DNA of 64,000 nucleotides from Haematococcus lacustris (taxonomy: Eukaryota > Chlorophyta > Chlorophyceae > Chlamydomonadales > Haematococcaceae). The translations under genes and the position numbers were made by a program. The notes below the pieces were generated by a model, which saw nothing but the letters and a program-made list of their open reading frames with translations, did not search any database and had not been told where the DNA came from. Positions 9,397-20,451 of this stretch are shown here, piece by piece. The stretch covers positions 13,844,915 through 13,908,914 of the forward strand of contig JASKMD010000008.1 of the NCBI GenBank assembly GCA_030144725.1. The letters are read 5' to 3'. Position 1 is the stretch's first letter. Each line of letters starts with the position of its first letter.

Positions 9397-11612
9397 TCAT
9401 GGGCTGAAGACTCCACACCCTTGCTTCCCAGCGTTAAACTTGACTGCTGCCAGGGGCTTGGTAAAGATGTCTGCCAGCATGCTGTCAGTGTGGCAGTAGC
9501 TGAAAGCAACCTCGCCTCTGGTGATGCGCTCTCTGACAAAATGATGGTGCACATCTATGTGCTTGGCACGTGCAGTTGCCATGGGATTGTGGAGCAGTTG
9601 CAGCGCTGCTTGATTGTCACAGCTCATCTGCACACACCTTGCTTCCAGCTGCAAGTCTCTCATCAGCTTTCGCAGCCACAGAGCTTCCTTGGTTGCACTG
9701 GAAGCAGCCATGTATTCGGCTTCAGCTGTAGACATAGCCACAGTAGGCTGTAGTCTGCTGGACCAGCTGATTGCTCCACCATTCAAGGTAAAGAGGTAGC
9801 CTGTGGTGCTTCTGGCTGTGTCCTTGTCACCAGCATAGTCTGCATCAGTAAATCCCTGCAGGCCTGTGACTCCACCAAAAAGTAGTCCTTGCTCAGAGGT
9901 CCCCTTGAGGTAACACAGGACAGTGCAGGCGGCAGCCCAATGCTGCTTGGTGGGGGCAGACATGTGCCTAGCCAGGGCACCCACAGAGAATGCTATGTCA
10001 GGCCGTGTGCAGCATGACAAGTACAGCAGGCTACCTACCAAGGCACTATAGTGGTGCACAGATGTGTCCAGCGCTTCCCCTTCCCTGACTAACTTGACTG
10101 CTGCAGCCATGGGTAGAGTCTTGCTGTGTGCATTAGACATGCTGTGCGTGGTGACCAGCTCATGGATGAGCTTTTGCTGGCTGATCAGGATTGTGCCCTC
10201 AGCTCTGTCCCTAACAATCTGCATGCCCAGAAAACACCTTGCCTCTCCCAGGTCCTTCAGTTTGAACACTGAGGAGAGCTTCTGCTTGACATAGGCCAGG
10301 CCTGTGGTGTCCCCCTGCTGTGTGCACAGAAGACAATCATCCACGTAGACCAGCAGGTAGACTGTGCCTGATGGTAGGTGCAGAGTAAACAAAGCAGGAT
10401 CAGCCTCAGATGACTTGAAGTTCATGGCAAGAAGCTCTTCGCACAGCTTAGCATGCCATGCCCTGGGTGCCTGCCTTAGACCATACAGGGCCTTATGCAA
10501 ACGACAAACAGTGTTACTGCTGCCCTCCCTGAAGCCCTCTGGCTGCTGGACATAGATGACCTCGTGCTCTTCAAGCACTCCATTCAGAAAAGCAGTCTCA
10601 AAGTCCAGCTGGTGCACTTCCATGTTCTCTGCCGCTGCCTTTGCCAGCAGGGCCCTCAGTGTGGTGTGCTTGCTGACAGGAGCATACACATCTCCTACAT
10701 CCACACCTGATTGTTGAAAGTACCCCTTAGCCACTAGCCTGGCCTTGTACCGCTCGACATTCCCTGCGGCATCACGCTTCACTTTTAGTACCCACTTGGT
10801 AGGCAGGACACGAGCATTTGCAGGGCGCTCTTCAAGTGACCATGTTTGGTTAGAGTGCAGGGAAGCCAACTCAGCATTCATGGCCTCAATCCACATGTCT
10901 GCCTGAGGGCTGGCCAGTGCTTCTGCCACAGTGGGTGTGTCATTGACAGGAGGGTCTGACACAGTCATGGCACACAGGTCAGACTGCCTGAGCTTCAGTG
11001 GCAGGCGTCGTTCTCTGGGTGGGTTGCGCCGTGCCAAAGGTGCAGCAGATGCTTCAGGTGAGGTGGGCCGTGGTTCAGGTGCAGCAGGCATGGGCGCAGA
11101 GGGGTGTACTGCTGGTGCTGCTGGTCCTGCTGCTGCTGATGCTGGAATGAGAGGAACACGGCGCGCAGGCTGTGCCAAACCAGGTGCTCCTGGTCTGGCT
11201 GCTGCTGCTGCTGGTCTTGCTGCTGTCGGTGCTGCAGCTGATGCTGATGGTCTGACTGCTGCTAGTGCTGCAGCTGACATTGCTGCTGGTCTTACTGCTG
11301 CTGGTGCTGCCGCTGATGCTGCTGGTCTCTCTGCTTCTGGTGCTGTTGCTGGTGCGACTGGCTGTGCTCCCACTGTCTCCCTGGCTAGAGGCATGGGTCG
11401 AAGGCTAAACCTGCCTATTCCAGGCCTGGGTAGTCTGCTGATGAGCTCTAGTTGCTGTTGCTGCCACATGTGGGAGCCTGGCTCGTATCTGGCAGTAAGA
11501 CTGATCTGCTCTGGCTCACTGAGTGGAGAGTCAGGTCTGCTGCTGTCCTCCTGTGCCTCAATTCTCTGCAAGGGTCTGGACTGTGGTTGCTGTGCCCTAC
11601 TGCCTGGCCTGT

Positions 11613-11657
<45 letters not shown>

Positions 11658-14385
11658 CACTGTCGTCAGAGCCACTGCTGCTGGTCTGTTGCAGACTGTT
11701 GCCCCCCTCAGCAGGGGCTATTGGCTCAGAGGAGGACAAAGGGTTGGGTGGGAGGGGTAACAGAAACACAGGCTGGACTGGCTGTTCATGCTGGCGGGCA
11801 GGCTGCAGTACAGACAGCTCGTCAAACACAATGTCTTTGCTGCAGGTCTCTCTGCCGTTGACTTCTACTAGGTAAGCTTTGGAGCCAGGCTGGTAGCCAA
11901 TGAATAGGCCTTCAACTGACTTGGGCTGTAGCTTGCTGCGCTTCTGGTCAGGCACATGGAGCCATACCCTGCATCCAAACACCCTGAGTCCTGACAGGTC
12001 AGGCTTGACACCATAGAAGGCTTCCCAGGGTGTGAGTGGCTGACCTGACACAGGTAGAAGGCATCTGATGTAGTTGGCATACTTGACTGCATGAGCCCAA
12101 AAGCTGAGAGAGATATCAGCAGCGTGGAGTATGCTGCGTGCCTTCTCAAAGATTGTTCTGTTCAAGCGCTCAGCTGCACCGTTCTGCTGGGGGCTGTAGG
12201 GTGCTGAGTGCTGGTGCACTATGCCTTTGCTGCTGCAGTACTCTGTCATACGGCTGTTGACATACTCTGTTCCATTGTCTGTGCGGATGGCTTTGCAGCG
12301 GAAGCCAGACTGAGTCTCCAGCTGTTCTATCACAGTTCTGACTACATCTGGGACTTGCGACTTGCTGCTGATGGGCACACACACAGACAGCTTGGTGTGC
12401 TCGTCAAGGAAGGTGGCTACATAGAGGCTGCCATCCCTGGCTCTTGCATGCATGGGGCCACAGACATCCATGTGGATCAGGCCAAGGGGTGCTGTCACTG
12501 GAGCTGCATTTGGGGGTGGGTCTGCAAAGGCGACATTCTTGTGCTGTTTGCCCTTGACACAGCCCACACACACGGTTGGATCAGAGGCAGCTGCCCGAAA
12601 CTGTGAGGCTGTAACAGGAACACCTGACACCATTCCCTCTGACTGCATACGGGATAGAGCAGCATAGGAAGCATGGCACAGGCGCTGGTGCCACACCTTG
12701 GGGGAGTTGGATGTGAAGCTGTTGGCGGAGGGGGCAGCAGTGTTGGTCAGAAGCTCCAGCTTCACCCGGTTGTCTGGCTGTAGGGTTGACTGCTGGATGC
12801 CGTACAGCTTCTCAGGCTCAGAGTCTGTATCTGGGCCATCAGGCATGGGGACAGCAGCCAGGATGTAAGAGTTCCTGATCTTGTGAGCGTTTACCCTGAG
12901 CATGCTGCCAAAGCGGTTGCTGCTGATCTGGCACAGATCACCACGGAATAGAAAGCTGCTGCCGTCTTCTGTAGCTGCTGACACTGAAATGAAGTTCTCT
13001 TTGCTGTCAGGCACATACAAGGCATGACTGAGGAACCAGGAACCTCGCTTGGTGCTGAGAAACACACTGCCAGATCCGACTGCCCAGACCCTGTGGCCTG
13101 CTGCTGCCAGTTTCACAGGCCTGTGCTTGTCAGGCGCAAAGGGTGTGTAGTTGTAGAAGAACTGCAGATCTTTCAGGATGTGCTGGGATGCGCCTGAGTC
13201 AATGAAGAAGGGGCTGTAAAGATCGCTGTTGAAGTTCAGTCTGGGCTGCACCATCTGCATGAGGGCATCATCATCATCATCCTCATCATCATCATCAGCA
13301 GCAGTGGCAGTGAACAGGGAGGCACCCCTGCTTGGGCTCTGAGCTGCTGCCCTGCCAGGAGTCTGGGTCCGGCCTCTGCCGGGGCTGGATGGCCTGGCTG
13401 GGCTGGAGCTTCTGCCTGGGCTGGGCCTTCTACCAGGGCTGCTGGTCCTGGCAGGGTTGCTGAATAGAGTCTTCATGCGGTTACGCTGATCCCTGTCAAA
13501 GATGAAGCACTCTGACATGATGTGACCTGGCTTGGCACAGTAGTTGCAGGTCAGGTGAGCGTGTGAGCTAGCATCCCTGGTGGACCTGTCAGGTGACTGC
13601 GCCCTGGGCTGCTGCTCACGAGGCTGCTGAGGGGCCCTGCTCCTGCCCCTGCCCCCCTGGCCACCTGAACTGCCAGCCCCCCTGTGCTCAGAAGGGGAGG
13701 AGAACGACCAGAGTGTGGATGAGGAGGTGCTGAGCTGCTGCTGCATTTGCTTGCTGAGTAGGTCTGCCTCCTTCTGCAGCAGCACACGCTTGATGCGCTC
13801 AACTGTAAGGTCTGCGCTGGTTTGATCATAGCGCAGTCTCTCAACCGTGCCCTCATACTCAGGCGGCAGGGCTGCCAGAATGGCCAGCACCACTGTGGAC
13901 TCAGAGGTTTCGCAGCTGCACGCTTCGAGCTCTGTTAGCAGCTGCTGCAAACGCGCATAGAAGCGCGAGACTGACTCGCCGGGGTCCATACGCAGGAGGC
14001 TGAGTTGCTGCTGAAGCTGAGACCGTCGCGCGACCGACGACTGGGTGAACTGGGATTCGAGGGTCTCCCAGGAGTCTTGCGCTGAGTTCGCGTTCTTGAC
14101 AGTGAAGATGTGGAGATTGGAGACGTGCCGCTGAATAAAGGCTTTGGCTTTCCGATCCAGGGCTGTTTCTGCGCGAGAGCGAGTTAGCTCAGCATTGTAA
14201 GCAGCCTGCTCTTGCTGAGTGGCGTTGGCTGCTGGCGCAGTGGGTAAGGGGGTGACGCCGTCGGCGACGACGGACCAGAGGCCTGCTTCGATCAGCAGGC
14301 CCTCAGTCCGAATGCTCCAGATCGGCCAGTTATCATCATCGAGAATAGTCGGCTGATTGCCAGAAAGCGAGGGATTAGTTGCCAT
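9397..14385 (-). CDS. Copia gag-pol polyprotein, intact (1662 aa)
   Basis: A single frame runs from ATG at 14385 to the stop at 9397. Domains in order: a Gag region with a zinc knuckle CNYCAKPGHIMSEC (about residue 280), then an aspartic protease motif DSGASQHI (about 394). Integrase follows, with its HHCC zinc region (HQRLCH ... CVGC, about 563-615) and DDE core (IHMDVCGPM about 636, RTDNGTEY about 700, PQQNGAAERLNR). Reverse transcriptase carries YVDD (about 1345) and RNase H carries STAEAEYMA (about 1555). This order, with integrase before RT, defines Ty1/copia. A proline- and alanine-rich repetitive linker and poly-Ser run separate integrase from RT. It makes the enzymes for reverse transcription and insertion of the element. 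No frame break is seen. Confidence 0.96.
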
Positions 14386-14459
14386 CGCTGGTCGACTCGG
14401 CTGTCAACCACACGAACCCTAGCCAGCAACTTACTGGCGTCTTAACACGCGTCAGCGCG

Positions 14460-14472
14460 TGGGCCCATAACC
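14460..14472 (-). other. Copia primer binding site matching the initiator tRNA anticodon arm
   Basis: On the minus strand, directly after the 5' LTR, the sequence is GGTTATGGGCCCA. Its complement TGGGCCCATAACC is the anticodon arm of eukaryotic initiator methionine tRNA. Drosophila copia and yeast Ty5 use this internal tRNA fragment as primer, rather than the tRNA 3' end. Confidence 0.85.
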
Positions 14473-14732
14473 TTTTAAGATTGCACGGGCAGACGACGAC
14501 ACCAGTTCAGGGTTTTACACAGAACTGCCAGAACAAGCTGGCGCGAAGCACGCGCCTACCTGTTAAGATTGCACGGGCAGACGACGACACCAGTTCAGGG
14601 TGCCGTTCTCTGCCTGGCAACTGCTCTATATCAAGCAGTCACACTCGTACACTCTTCGGCTAGGCCGCTGGCACGCGCCCTACTATCCCGGTGCTCCAAA
14701 ACAACTGCACCGGGAGGGCAAGCTTTCCAACA
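14473..14732 (-). repeat. Copia 5' LTR (260 bp)
   Basis: It runs from TTTTAAGATTG (partner starts TGTTAAG) to CCAACA. The segment TTAAGATTGCACGGGCAGAC and what follows it occurs twice within the LTR, 88 bp apart (14475 and 14563). The 172 bases from 14561 agree with 9018-9189. Confidence 0.9.
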
Positions 14733-14737
14733 CTCGC
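14733..14737. repeat. Copia target-site duplication, right copy (CTCGC)
   Basis: It matches 8426-8430. Removing one copy and the element restores an open gypsy frame (FVANA joined to RQAVEQ). Confidence 0.88.
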
Positions 14738-17425
14738 ATTGGCCACGAACTCGTGCGCCTGCGGCACTCTCTGGGGCAGGTCCAGCAGCTCAGCCACTCG
14801 CGGATGGTAGCCGTAGTTTAGGTAGAAGGGCGTGCAACGGGTGGACTCCTGCTTGGCATTGTTGATGGCGAACTCGACGAGGGGTAAGTGTTCCGCCCAG
14901 TCCTTCTGGTCGGGCCTGATGTAATGCCTTAGCATCTCCTCTATCACCCGGTTCATGCGTTCCGTTTGACCATCGGTCTGGGGGTGGTAAGCACTCGACA
15001 GGTCCAGGTCCACCTGGAGCAGCGCCGCCAGCTCAACAAAGAACCTGTTGTTGTTCAGGTTAGGTCCCCTGTCGCTCACAATGCTGTCTGGCCAGCCGTG
15101 TAGGCGAAACACATTGTCGACAAAGAGCTTGGCATATTGTACCGCTGTCATGCGCTCCCAGGTCCTGGCCAAGTGCACCATCTTGGTCAGCCGGTCCACA
15201 ATCACCAAGATTGAATCATGCTTGGCTGGTCCACTTGCAGGGAGCTTCACAATGAGGTCAAGTGACACGGAACCCCAAGGCCTCAAGGGGATAGGCAGCG
15301 GCTGTAGCTTGCCAGCGGGCTTCTGGGCGCTGGACTTGTTTAGTTGGCACGAGTGGCAGGTGCGTACGTAGTGCTTGACAGCCTCTGACACACCCTGCCA
15401 GTCAAAATAGCGTGTTACTTGCTCAAGGGTCTTTGTCATGCCCAAGTGACCCGCAGACTTGGCATCGTGCATGGTGTGTATCACTCTCCTCCTCAGCTTC
15501 TCATCATTAGGCACCACCACCTGGCCACGCTCTGTTAGCCACAGCCCCTCCAGCCGGTGTAGCTTTGAGGTGAAGGCAGCCTCGTCAAACCGCTTGTCCG
15601 CCCCGTAGGCCTGCTTGACTGCTTGCAGCAGCGTTGTGGGGTCTGACCCGTCACTGGCCTCTTGTTGCTCTGTGTCCTGCCGCAGGGTTTCCCCCCCACC
15701 TGGCTGCAGCCCTCTAGGCGTGCCGGCAGCCATGTCAGCAGGCGGGGTCAGCTTGCCAGCCTCATAGGCCCTCTCCCTGGCCACAGCCTGCTCTCTCTCA
15801 GCCACCTTGCGGAGCTCAGCTGCTGTGCGGCGGGTGGTGGCAGCCAGCACTGCACCGTCATGTCCAGGCACCAGCAGTAGCACCGGGCAGCTCTCTGCGG
15901 CAGGCATGCTTAGCGCCGGGTTGCGGCTGATGGGATCAGCCACATTGTCCGCACCAGGATGGTATTTGATTTCATACTTGTAACGGGACAGCTCCTCCAT
16001 CCACCGTGTCTGCCGCCTTGACAGGTTTGCTTGCGTTTGAAGGTAGATAAGGGGGTTGTGATCAGTTTGTATTGTAACATCCACAGCTCCATCCAGGTAG
16101 CACCTCCATTCCCTCACAGCCCTGATGATGGCTAGCAGCTCCTGGTCTCCTGTAGAGTACCTTGTTTCAGGTGGTGACAGCTTTTTGCTGGTGTAAGCTA
16201 TGGGTCTGCCTTCTTGCAGCAGCACTGCTCCAGTGCCCACCAGCGACGCGTCAGTGCACACCACAAAGGGCTTTGTAAAGTCAGGCAGTGCCAACACAGG
16301 AGCAGAGCACAGGGCGTCTTTCAGGCCATTAAATGCTTTCAAATGTGCCCCCCCGAACTTTTGCCAGTCGAACTGTGCCGCAGCCGTCTTGCTGGTCAGG
16401 TCGGTCAGTGGCGCGGCGATAGCGCTGAAGTTAGGAATGAAGCGCCGAAAGTAGTTCGCCAACCCCAGAAAGGCCTGCAGATCCTTCAGGTTGCGCGGAA
16501 CGTGCCACTCCCGGACCACTTTCACTTTTGCTGGGTCGACAGCAATGCCATGTTCGCCCACAATATGGCCGAGGAACGCCAGCTCTGTTTTGTTGAACTC
16601 GCATTTGGAGCGTTTGGCGTAGAGCTTGTGTTGTCTCATGAGCTCCAGCACCTCTTTCAGATGTCGCACATGCTCCTCAGCAGTATTGCTCATGACCAAG
16701 ATGTCATCAATGTAAACCAGCACAGACTTGTTGATCAGAGGTCGAAACACGTTGTTCATGACTCGTTGGAAGGTAGCAGGAGCGTTTGTAAGCCCGAAGC
16801 ACAGCACTTTAAACTGGAACTGCCCCATGGGCGTCAGGAATGCTGTCTTGGGCCGGTCCGCCTCTGTGATCCTGATTTGATGGTACCCGGATTGGAGATC
16901 AAGGGAGCTAAACACTTTCTTGCCAGCCAACCTGTCAAAGAGGTCATCAATCCTCGGCAGGGGATATCTGTCTTTCACCGTCAGTTTGTTTAGTGCTCTG
17001 TAGTCAATACACATCCTCAACGACCCGTCCTTCTTCTCCACAAACAGCACAGGGGCTCCATAGGGGCTACCGCTGGGCTCTATCAGCCCCCTGGCTTGCA
17101 GCTCTGACACCTGTCTCTTGACCTCAGCCTCCTCCCTGGGGCTCAGCTTGTAAGGCCGCTTGTATGGTGGCGGAGCATCAGACTCCATCCTGATGGTGTG
17201 CCCTACACCCCTGTCTGGGGGCAGACCTGGCGGCATGTCCTGGAACACATCAGAGTACTCATCTAGCACAGCCTGCAGCTCTGCATCTGTGACCAGCTCA
17301 GATCCATCCTTTCCACTGCTCTCCTTGCAGCCTGCCACTGCAGCAGCCAGGCTCCCCTTGTGCCAGCCCTCTGTGTCACTTTCACTGCCAGCGATCCCTT
17401 GCGAAGCAGCCTCGCCGTCTGTCCC
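14738..17425 (-). CDS. Gypsy pol: reverse transcriptase, RNase H and integrase core
   Basis: The open frame runs on the minus strand from about 17425, with the first ATG at 17338. RT has RMCIDYRALNKLTVKDRYPL, SSLDLQSGYHQI, LCFGLTNAPATFQ and the active site VLVYIDDILV. RNase H has VVCTDAS and DHNPL. Integrase has the H2C2 zinc region (GHLGMTKTLEQV ... CHSCQ) and the DDE residues in SLDLIVKL, VSDRGPN and HPQTDGQTERMNR. After FVANA at about 14738 the reading frame runs into copia LTR sequence, so the last ~25 codons to 14660 are not native. The protease lies in another frame just upstream. Confidence 0.94.
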
Positions 17426-18060
17426 ACGCTGAGCGGTTCCGCTGGCTCGACTAGCCCTCCTGAGGCTACGGCAGCCTGAGCTACGGCTTCAAAAGATGGC
17501 AGGTGTTTCGAGCGAAGTGCCAGCAGGTTCACCGGTTTGCCCTCAAGCGACAATAACGTGCACACCCCGTGCTTCGGTTTCATCACCACGTCGTTGGCGA
17601 ACAGCCAGTCCGATCCCAGGATTAAGTCGACACCCTCAATTACTCTGGGCATGACTCTGGCCATGACGATGGTCTTGCTCTTCTGAATCTCCAGCAGGCC
17701 TGTCCTCTTCTCATTCAGCACCACACGCTCATTGTTGGCAGTCAATACTGGTGTTGGCCTCATGGCTTCCTTTTCCAACGTAGCATCAGATGGGTCTATC
17801 TTGTGCTTTTGCAGCCACTGGTCACTGATGATGCTGAAGGTAGCGCCAGTGTCCATCATAATCTGGCATGGCCTGCCTCCAAAGCGGCCCACATACATGA
17901 AGGGTAGCTGTAGCGTTTCAGCCTTGTCACTGAGAGTCCCCGTCGGTGCGGTAGCCAAGATGAGCTTCTTACATGTTGACCTCTCATCAAACACAGGTAT
18001 AGGCTCATACAAAGGCGGTCCTGGCAGGTCTGCACCTCGTTCCCACCAGGCAAAGCCCTA
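17426..18060 (-). CDS. Gypsy aspartic protease region
   Basis: In a third frame the minus strand encodes PFMYVGRFGGRPCQIMMDTG followed by ATFSIIS, with the DTGA active site of retroviral-type proteases. ILGSDWL, the second protease motif, follows. The frame is continuous with the zinc-knuckle frame upstream except for one TAG (context CAA-TAG-GGC at about 18058-18060). It changes frame to pol near 17425, around AGCGTGGGACAG. Whether these breaks are recoding sites or errors is discussed as a finding. Confidence 0.85.
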
Positions 18061-18423
18061 TTGATCATCATTGTGAGCCCCACGGCTACCACGGTGCTGT
18101 TGCTTGTTGGCACAGTCTTTGGCGTAGTGTCCTCGCCCTCCACACTCGTAGCACACGTCACTGGGCTGGTTGGGCCCCTTGTGTCTCTTACGGTCACGGT
18201 CACGGTCACGGTCGTCTGCAAACGACACATGGCGGGCGTCCCGGCTTGGACTGCGGCCTCTGTTGTGCCCGCGACCCTCATCACGACGCCGCAGGTCCAC
18301 TGGCTGGAACCGGTCCAGTCGCTCATTCAAACGACCCTGCAAGGTACGCCCACCATCAGCAGAACGGCTTCGTGAGCGCCCATTGCTCCTTCCACTGAAG
18401 CTGCGCCCTCGCCCCGCAAACAC
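18058..18423 (-). CDS. Gypsy gag C terminus with zinc knuckle
   Basis: This frame carries an Arg/Ser-rich basic tract and one CCHC zinc knuckle, CYECGGRGHYAKDC, the nucleic-acid binding end of Gag. It continues the gag frame after a frame change near 18420 (GGPSGP then FAGRGRSFSGR), and ends at TAG before the protease. Confidence 0.85.
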   Translation of the reverse strand: MFAGRGRSFSGRSNGRSRSRSADGGRTLQGRLNERLDRFQPVDLRRRDEGRGHNRGRSPSRDARHVSFADDRDRDRDRKRHKGPNQPSDVCYECGGRGHYAKDCANKQQHRGSRGAHNDDQ

Positions 18424-19403
18424 GGCCCACTAGGCCCACCATCAAACTCCTCGTCGTCAAGCTGGGGTGCAGCAGTGACAGCGGTGACAGCACGCACAGA
18501 CACTTTGGCAGCTCGCGCAGCAACATCACGCCCACGTGCAAAAGCAAGCAGCGCATCCAGCGATTCCCATCGCTTCCCATCAGGCATAGTCGCACACTCC
18601 CGCTTCAGCTCAGGTTTCAGGCCAGCGATGAAGTACATACACAGGAGGTCCTGGGGCAAACGATGCAAGCGCATGGACATCAGCGAAAACTGCAGACAGT
18701 AACTCATCAACTCCGCTCCCTTCTGGTGATACTCCCGATCCACCAGCTTCTGCATCAGATCCGCCTCATTATTCTGATTGGTGCACCCAGTGGCCCTCCT
18801 AAGCCACGCTTCTAGCTCCGCATCAGTAAGATCTTTGCCTTGCTGCCTGTAGCTGCTCACCAGCTGTACCACAGCAGCTTTCAGATCACCACTCAGGGCC
18901 TGCAGCACTCCCGCCACCAATGGCTGCTGCGTTGCACGGCACCACTGGCCCACAAGCCAAAAGTAAGACTCAAAGTCCCTGTTTCGCAGCACATCATCAA
19001 TTTTCCAAGCCTCAGGCAGGCTCACGTTCGTTCTGACCACATGCTGTGCCGCTGGTGCTCCTGGCAGCGACCGACCACTTGCGTCTCCCAGGCCAGCTCC
19101 GCCAAGGTTTGCAAGTGCGCCATGCTGGCTTGCACCACCTCCGGCCGCGCTTCCAGAATGTGCCTCTCGGCGCTCAATCGCCTCACGCCCACTACTTCCT
19201 GGGCCACCACTACGCTTCCCTTGCTCGCGGGACTCTTGCAACTCCCGCTCTTTTGCGGCCAACTGCGCTTGCAAGGTCTCCACAGTTCTTTGCAAGTCCT
19301 CCGGACTATTGCCCCTTTCCATCGCCGCTCTCGCAGAATCTCCCTCAGCCGACTGGGTCATTGTACCGCACAAAGGTCTTCCGCACGCAGGCTCACTAGC
19401 CAC
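18424..19403 (-). CDS. Gypsy gag capsid region
   Basis: The first ATG is at 19403. A glutamine/glutamate-rich coiled-coil-like segment (LQAQLAAKERELQESREQ) is followed by the retrotransposon Gag domain, with ESYFWLVGQWCRA, LQALSGDLKAAVVQL and LMSYCLQFSLMSMRLHRLP, the usual pattern of Ty3/gypsy capsid proteins. Capsid forms the particle in which reverse transcription happens. After about 18424 the same frame reads unrelated residues while homology moves to the zinc-knuckle frame. Confidence 0.85.
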
Positions 19404-19623
19404 ACAGGCTCACTAGCCACTCAGGCTCTCAGCTCTCACAGGCTCACTAGCCACTCAGCGTCCGCACTCCGCCGTCGCCTCGCGACTTTTACAAACACTG
19501 GCGCACTACACTGGCGCACTACAGTCGCTTCAATACAACCGTGCTTCCACACGCCAACCAGGACGCTCTCTGTCGCTCGGCTCAAACACACCCAGTCCGG
19601 CTCAGGGCATCGGCCGGAACCAC

Positions 19624-19792
19624 TGTTGCGTTAGCGGCTATAGTGTTCTGAGGTATCCATCGTAGATCAGGGCGTAGTCCATCTACCTGGGAATCGGACC
19701 CAGCCTCAGAACACCTCACCACTAACACTTTCTCACATGGGAGTAGAGATCTCAGATCCGCATGCTACTTTACTCAGCATGGTCACGTAACA
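19624..19792 (-). repeat. Gypsy 5' LTR
   Basis: No difference from 7529-7697 was seen. The minus-strand sequence right after the LTR is GTGTTCCGGCCGATGC, which lacks the TGG start of a normal tRNA 3'-end primer site. Confidence 0.95.
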
Positions 19793-19951
19793 CTGAGCAT
19801 CCGCCGGGCCGGGCCGCCCACGCGAGCTCAGCAGCTGGCTGGGCCGCCCAGCTATGTTAAACCCAGGCAGACCAGGCCAGGAGTGGGTGTGCGTGCGCGA
19901 CAGAGGCCTGCTGCGGAAGTGGCAGCGGCGGCACCAGCGGCAGCGATAGTG
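19793..19951 (+). pseudogene. Fanzor/TnpB-like C terminus, 3' part after the gypsy element
   Basis: The frame resumes after the LTR as IRRAGPP. About 20 codons later the likely ancestral frame shifts to PGRPGQEWVCVRDRGLLRKW followed by a basic tail ending near 19951. With 7430-7528 it forms a DRDVSAALSIRR segment followed by a W-, P- and R-rich tail. It has at least one frameshift besides the gypsy insertion. Confidence 0.45.
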
Positions 19952-20004
19952 ACATGTGTTACATGTGATGATGATGTGGCTTACACCGCTTAAGCCGTCA
20001 GCCG

Positions 20005-20451
20005 TTAGGCTGCTAGGCCGCCTTCCCCCTCTAGGGGTCCGGGACTTTCTGTAACGCACTTCAAAGCAAGGTGCACAAACAGAGGTGCACATGGGCTCAA
20101 CATGAAGTCATGCAAGTTCTCATTATTGTTCTGTAAAGTCATGGCAAACTCCGGCTGCTCCCTGATGGAATTCGTGGCAGTGCACTCAAAGATGAAATGC
20201 ATGGCGTCATCCACTACCCCCTCTGTGCATCTGGTGCATGTGCGATCAATGAAAGTTACCCCCTCAAACCGAGCCTTCTCCACCCCCAGACCGCTGTTGC
20301 CTAACCTGAACCTAGTCAGGCTCGTGCGAACTTCTGTAGAGAGCTGTCTGGTGATTGATGCCAATGCCATCCCCATGCTTGAACCATGCAGCATACGAAC
20401 ATCTCTCCCGATGCACCGTCTCAGGCAGTCTAGGGTCTCCCTCGAACCCAA
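20005..20451 (-). pseudogene. LINE ORF2 C-terminal fragment
   Basis: A 148-codon minus-strand frame contains LTRFRLGNSGLGVEKARF and CTRCTEGVVDDAMHFIFEC. The C-x2-C ... H-x4-C cluster after an L-x-R-F-R-x-G helix matches the zinc-binding region at the C terminus of many LINE ORF2 proteins (zf-RVT type). RT and endonuclease parts are absent, and flanking sequence is not coding. Confidence 0.65.

Larger units (their letters stand above)
8431..14732 (-). mobile_element. Ty1/copia LTR retrotransposon nested in the gypsy element
   Basis: The element is read on the minus strand. LTRs span 8431-9189 (containing the N gap) and 14473-14732. It has a 5-bp target duplication CTCGC, a half-tRNA-type primer binding site at 14460-14472, a purine-rich tract at 9190-9200 and one uninterrupted 1662-codon gag-pol frame. 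The resolved LTR segments agree along their length. An intact frame and near-identical LTRs mean it is young and may still be active. It must be younger than the gypsy element it splits. Confidence 0.93.
7529..19792 (-). mobile_element. Ty3/gypsy chromovirus-like LTR retrotransposon, interrupted by a nested copia element
   Basis: The element is read on the minus strand. Two 169-bp LTRs (7529-7697 and 19624-19792) show no difference by eye and are flanked by the 5-bp duplication CTGAG. Internal genes in order are gag with zinc knuckle (19403 to about 18058), protease (about 18060-17400), then RT, RNase H, integrase and a chromodomain. The coding region is broken after the integrase core by the copia element 8431-14732. 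Rejoining at the duplicated CTCGC keeps the frame. A purine tract lies at the 3' LTR border. LTR identity implies a very recent insertion, so the frame breaks between gag, protease and pol are either recoding sites or assembly errors. Confidence 0.92.

Noticed and set aside
10931..11875. 314-codon plus-strand frame rich in Ala/Leu/Cys
   Set aside because: It is the antisense shadow of the Pro/Ala/Ser-rich linker in the copia polyprotein.
14660..14737. Last ~25 residues of the gypsy pol frame (SVGKLALPVQLF...)
   Set aside because: They are translated copia LTR. The native frame continues at 8430.
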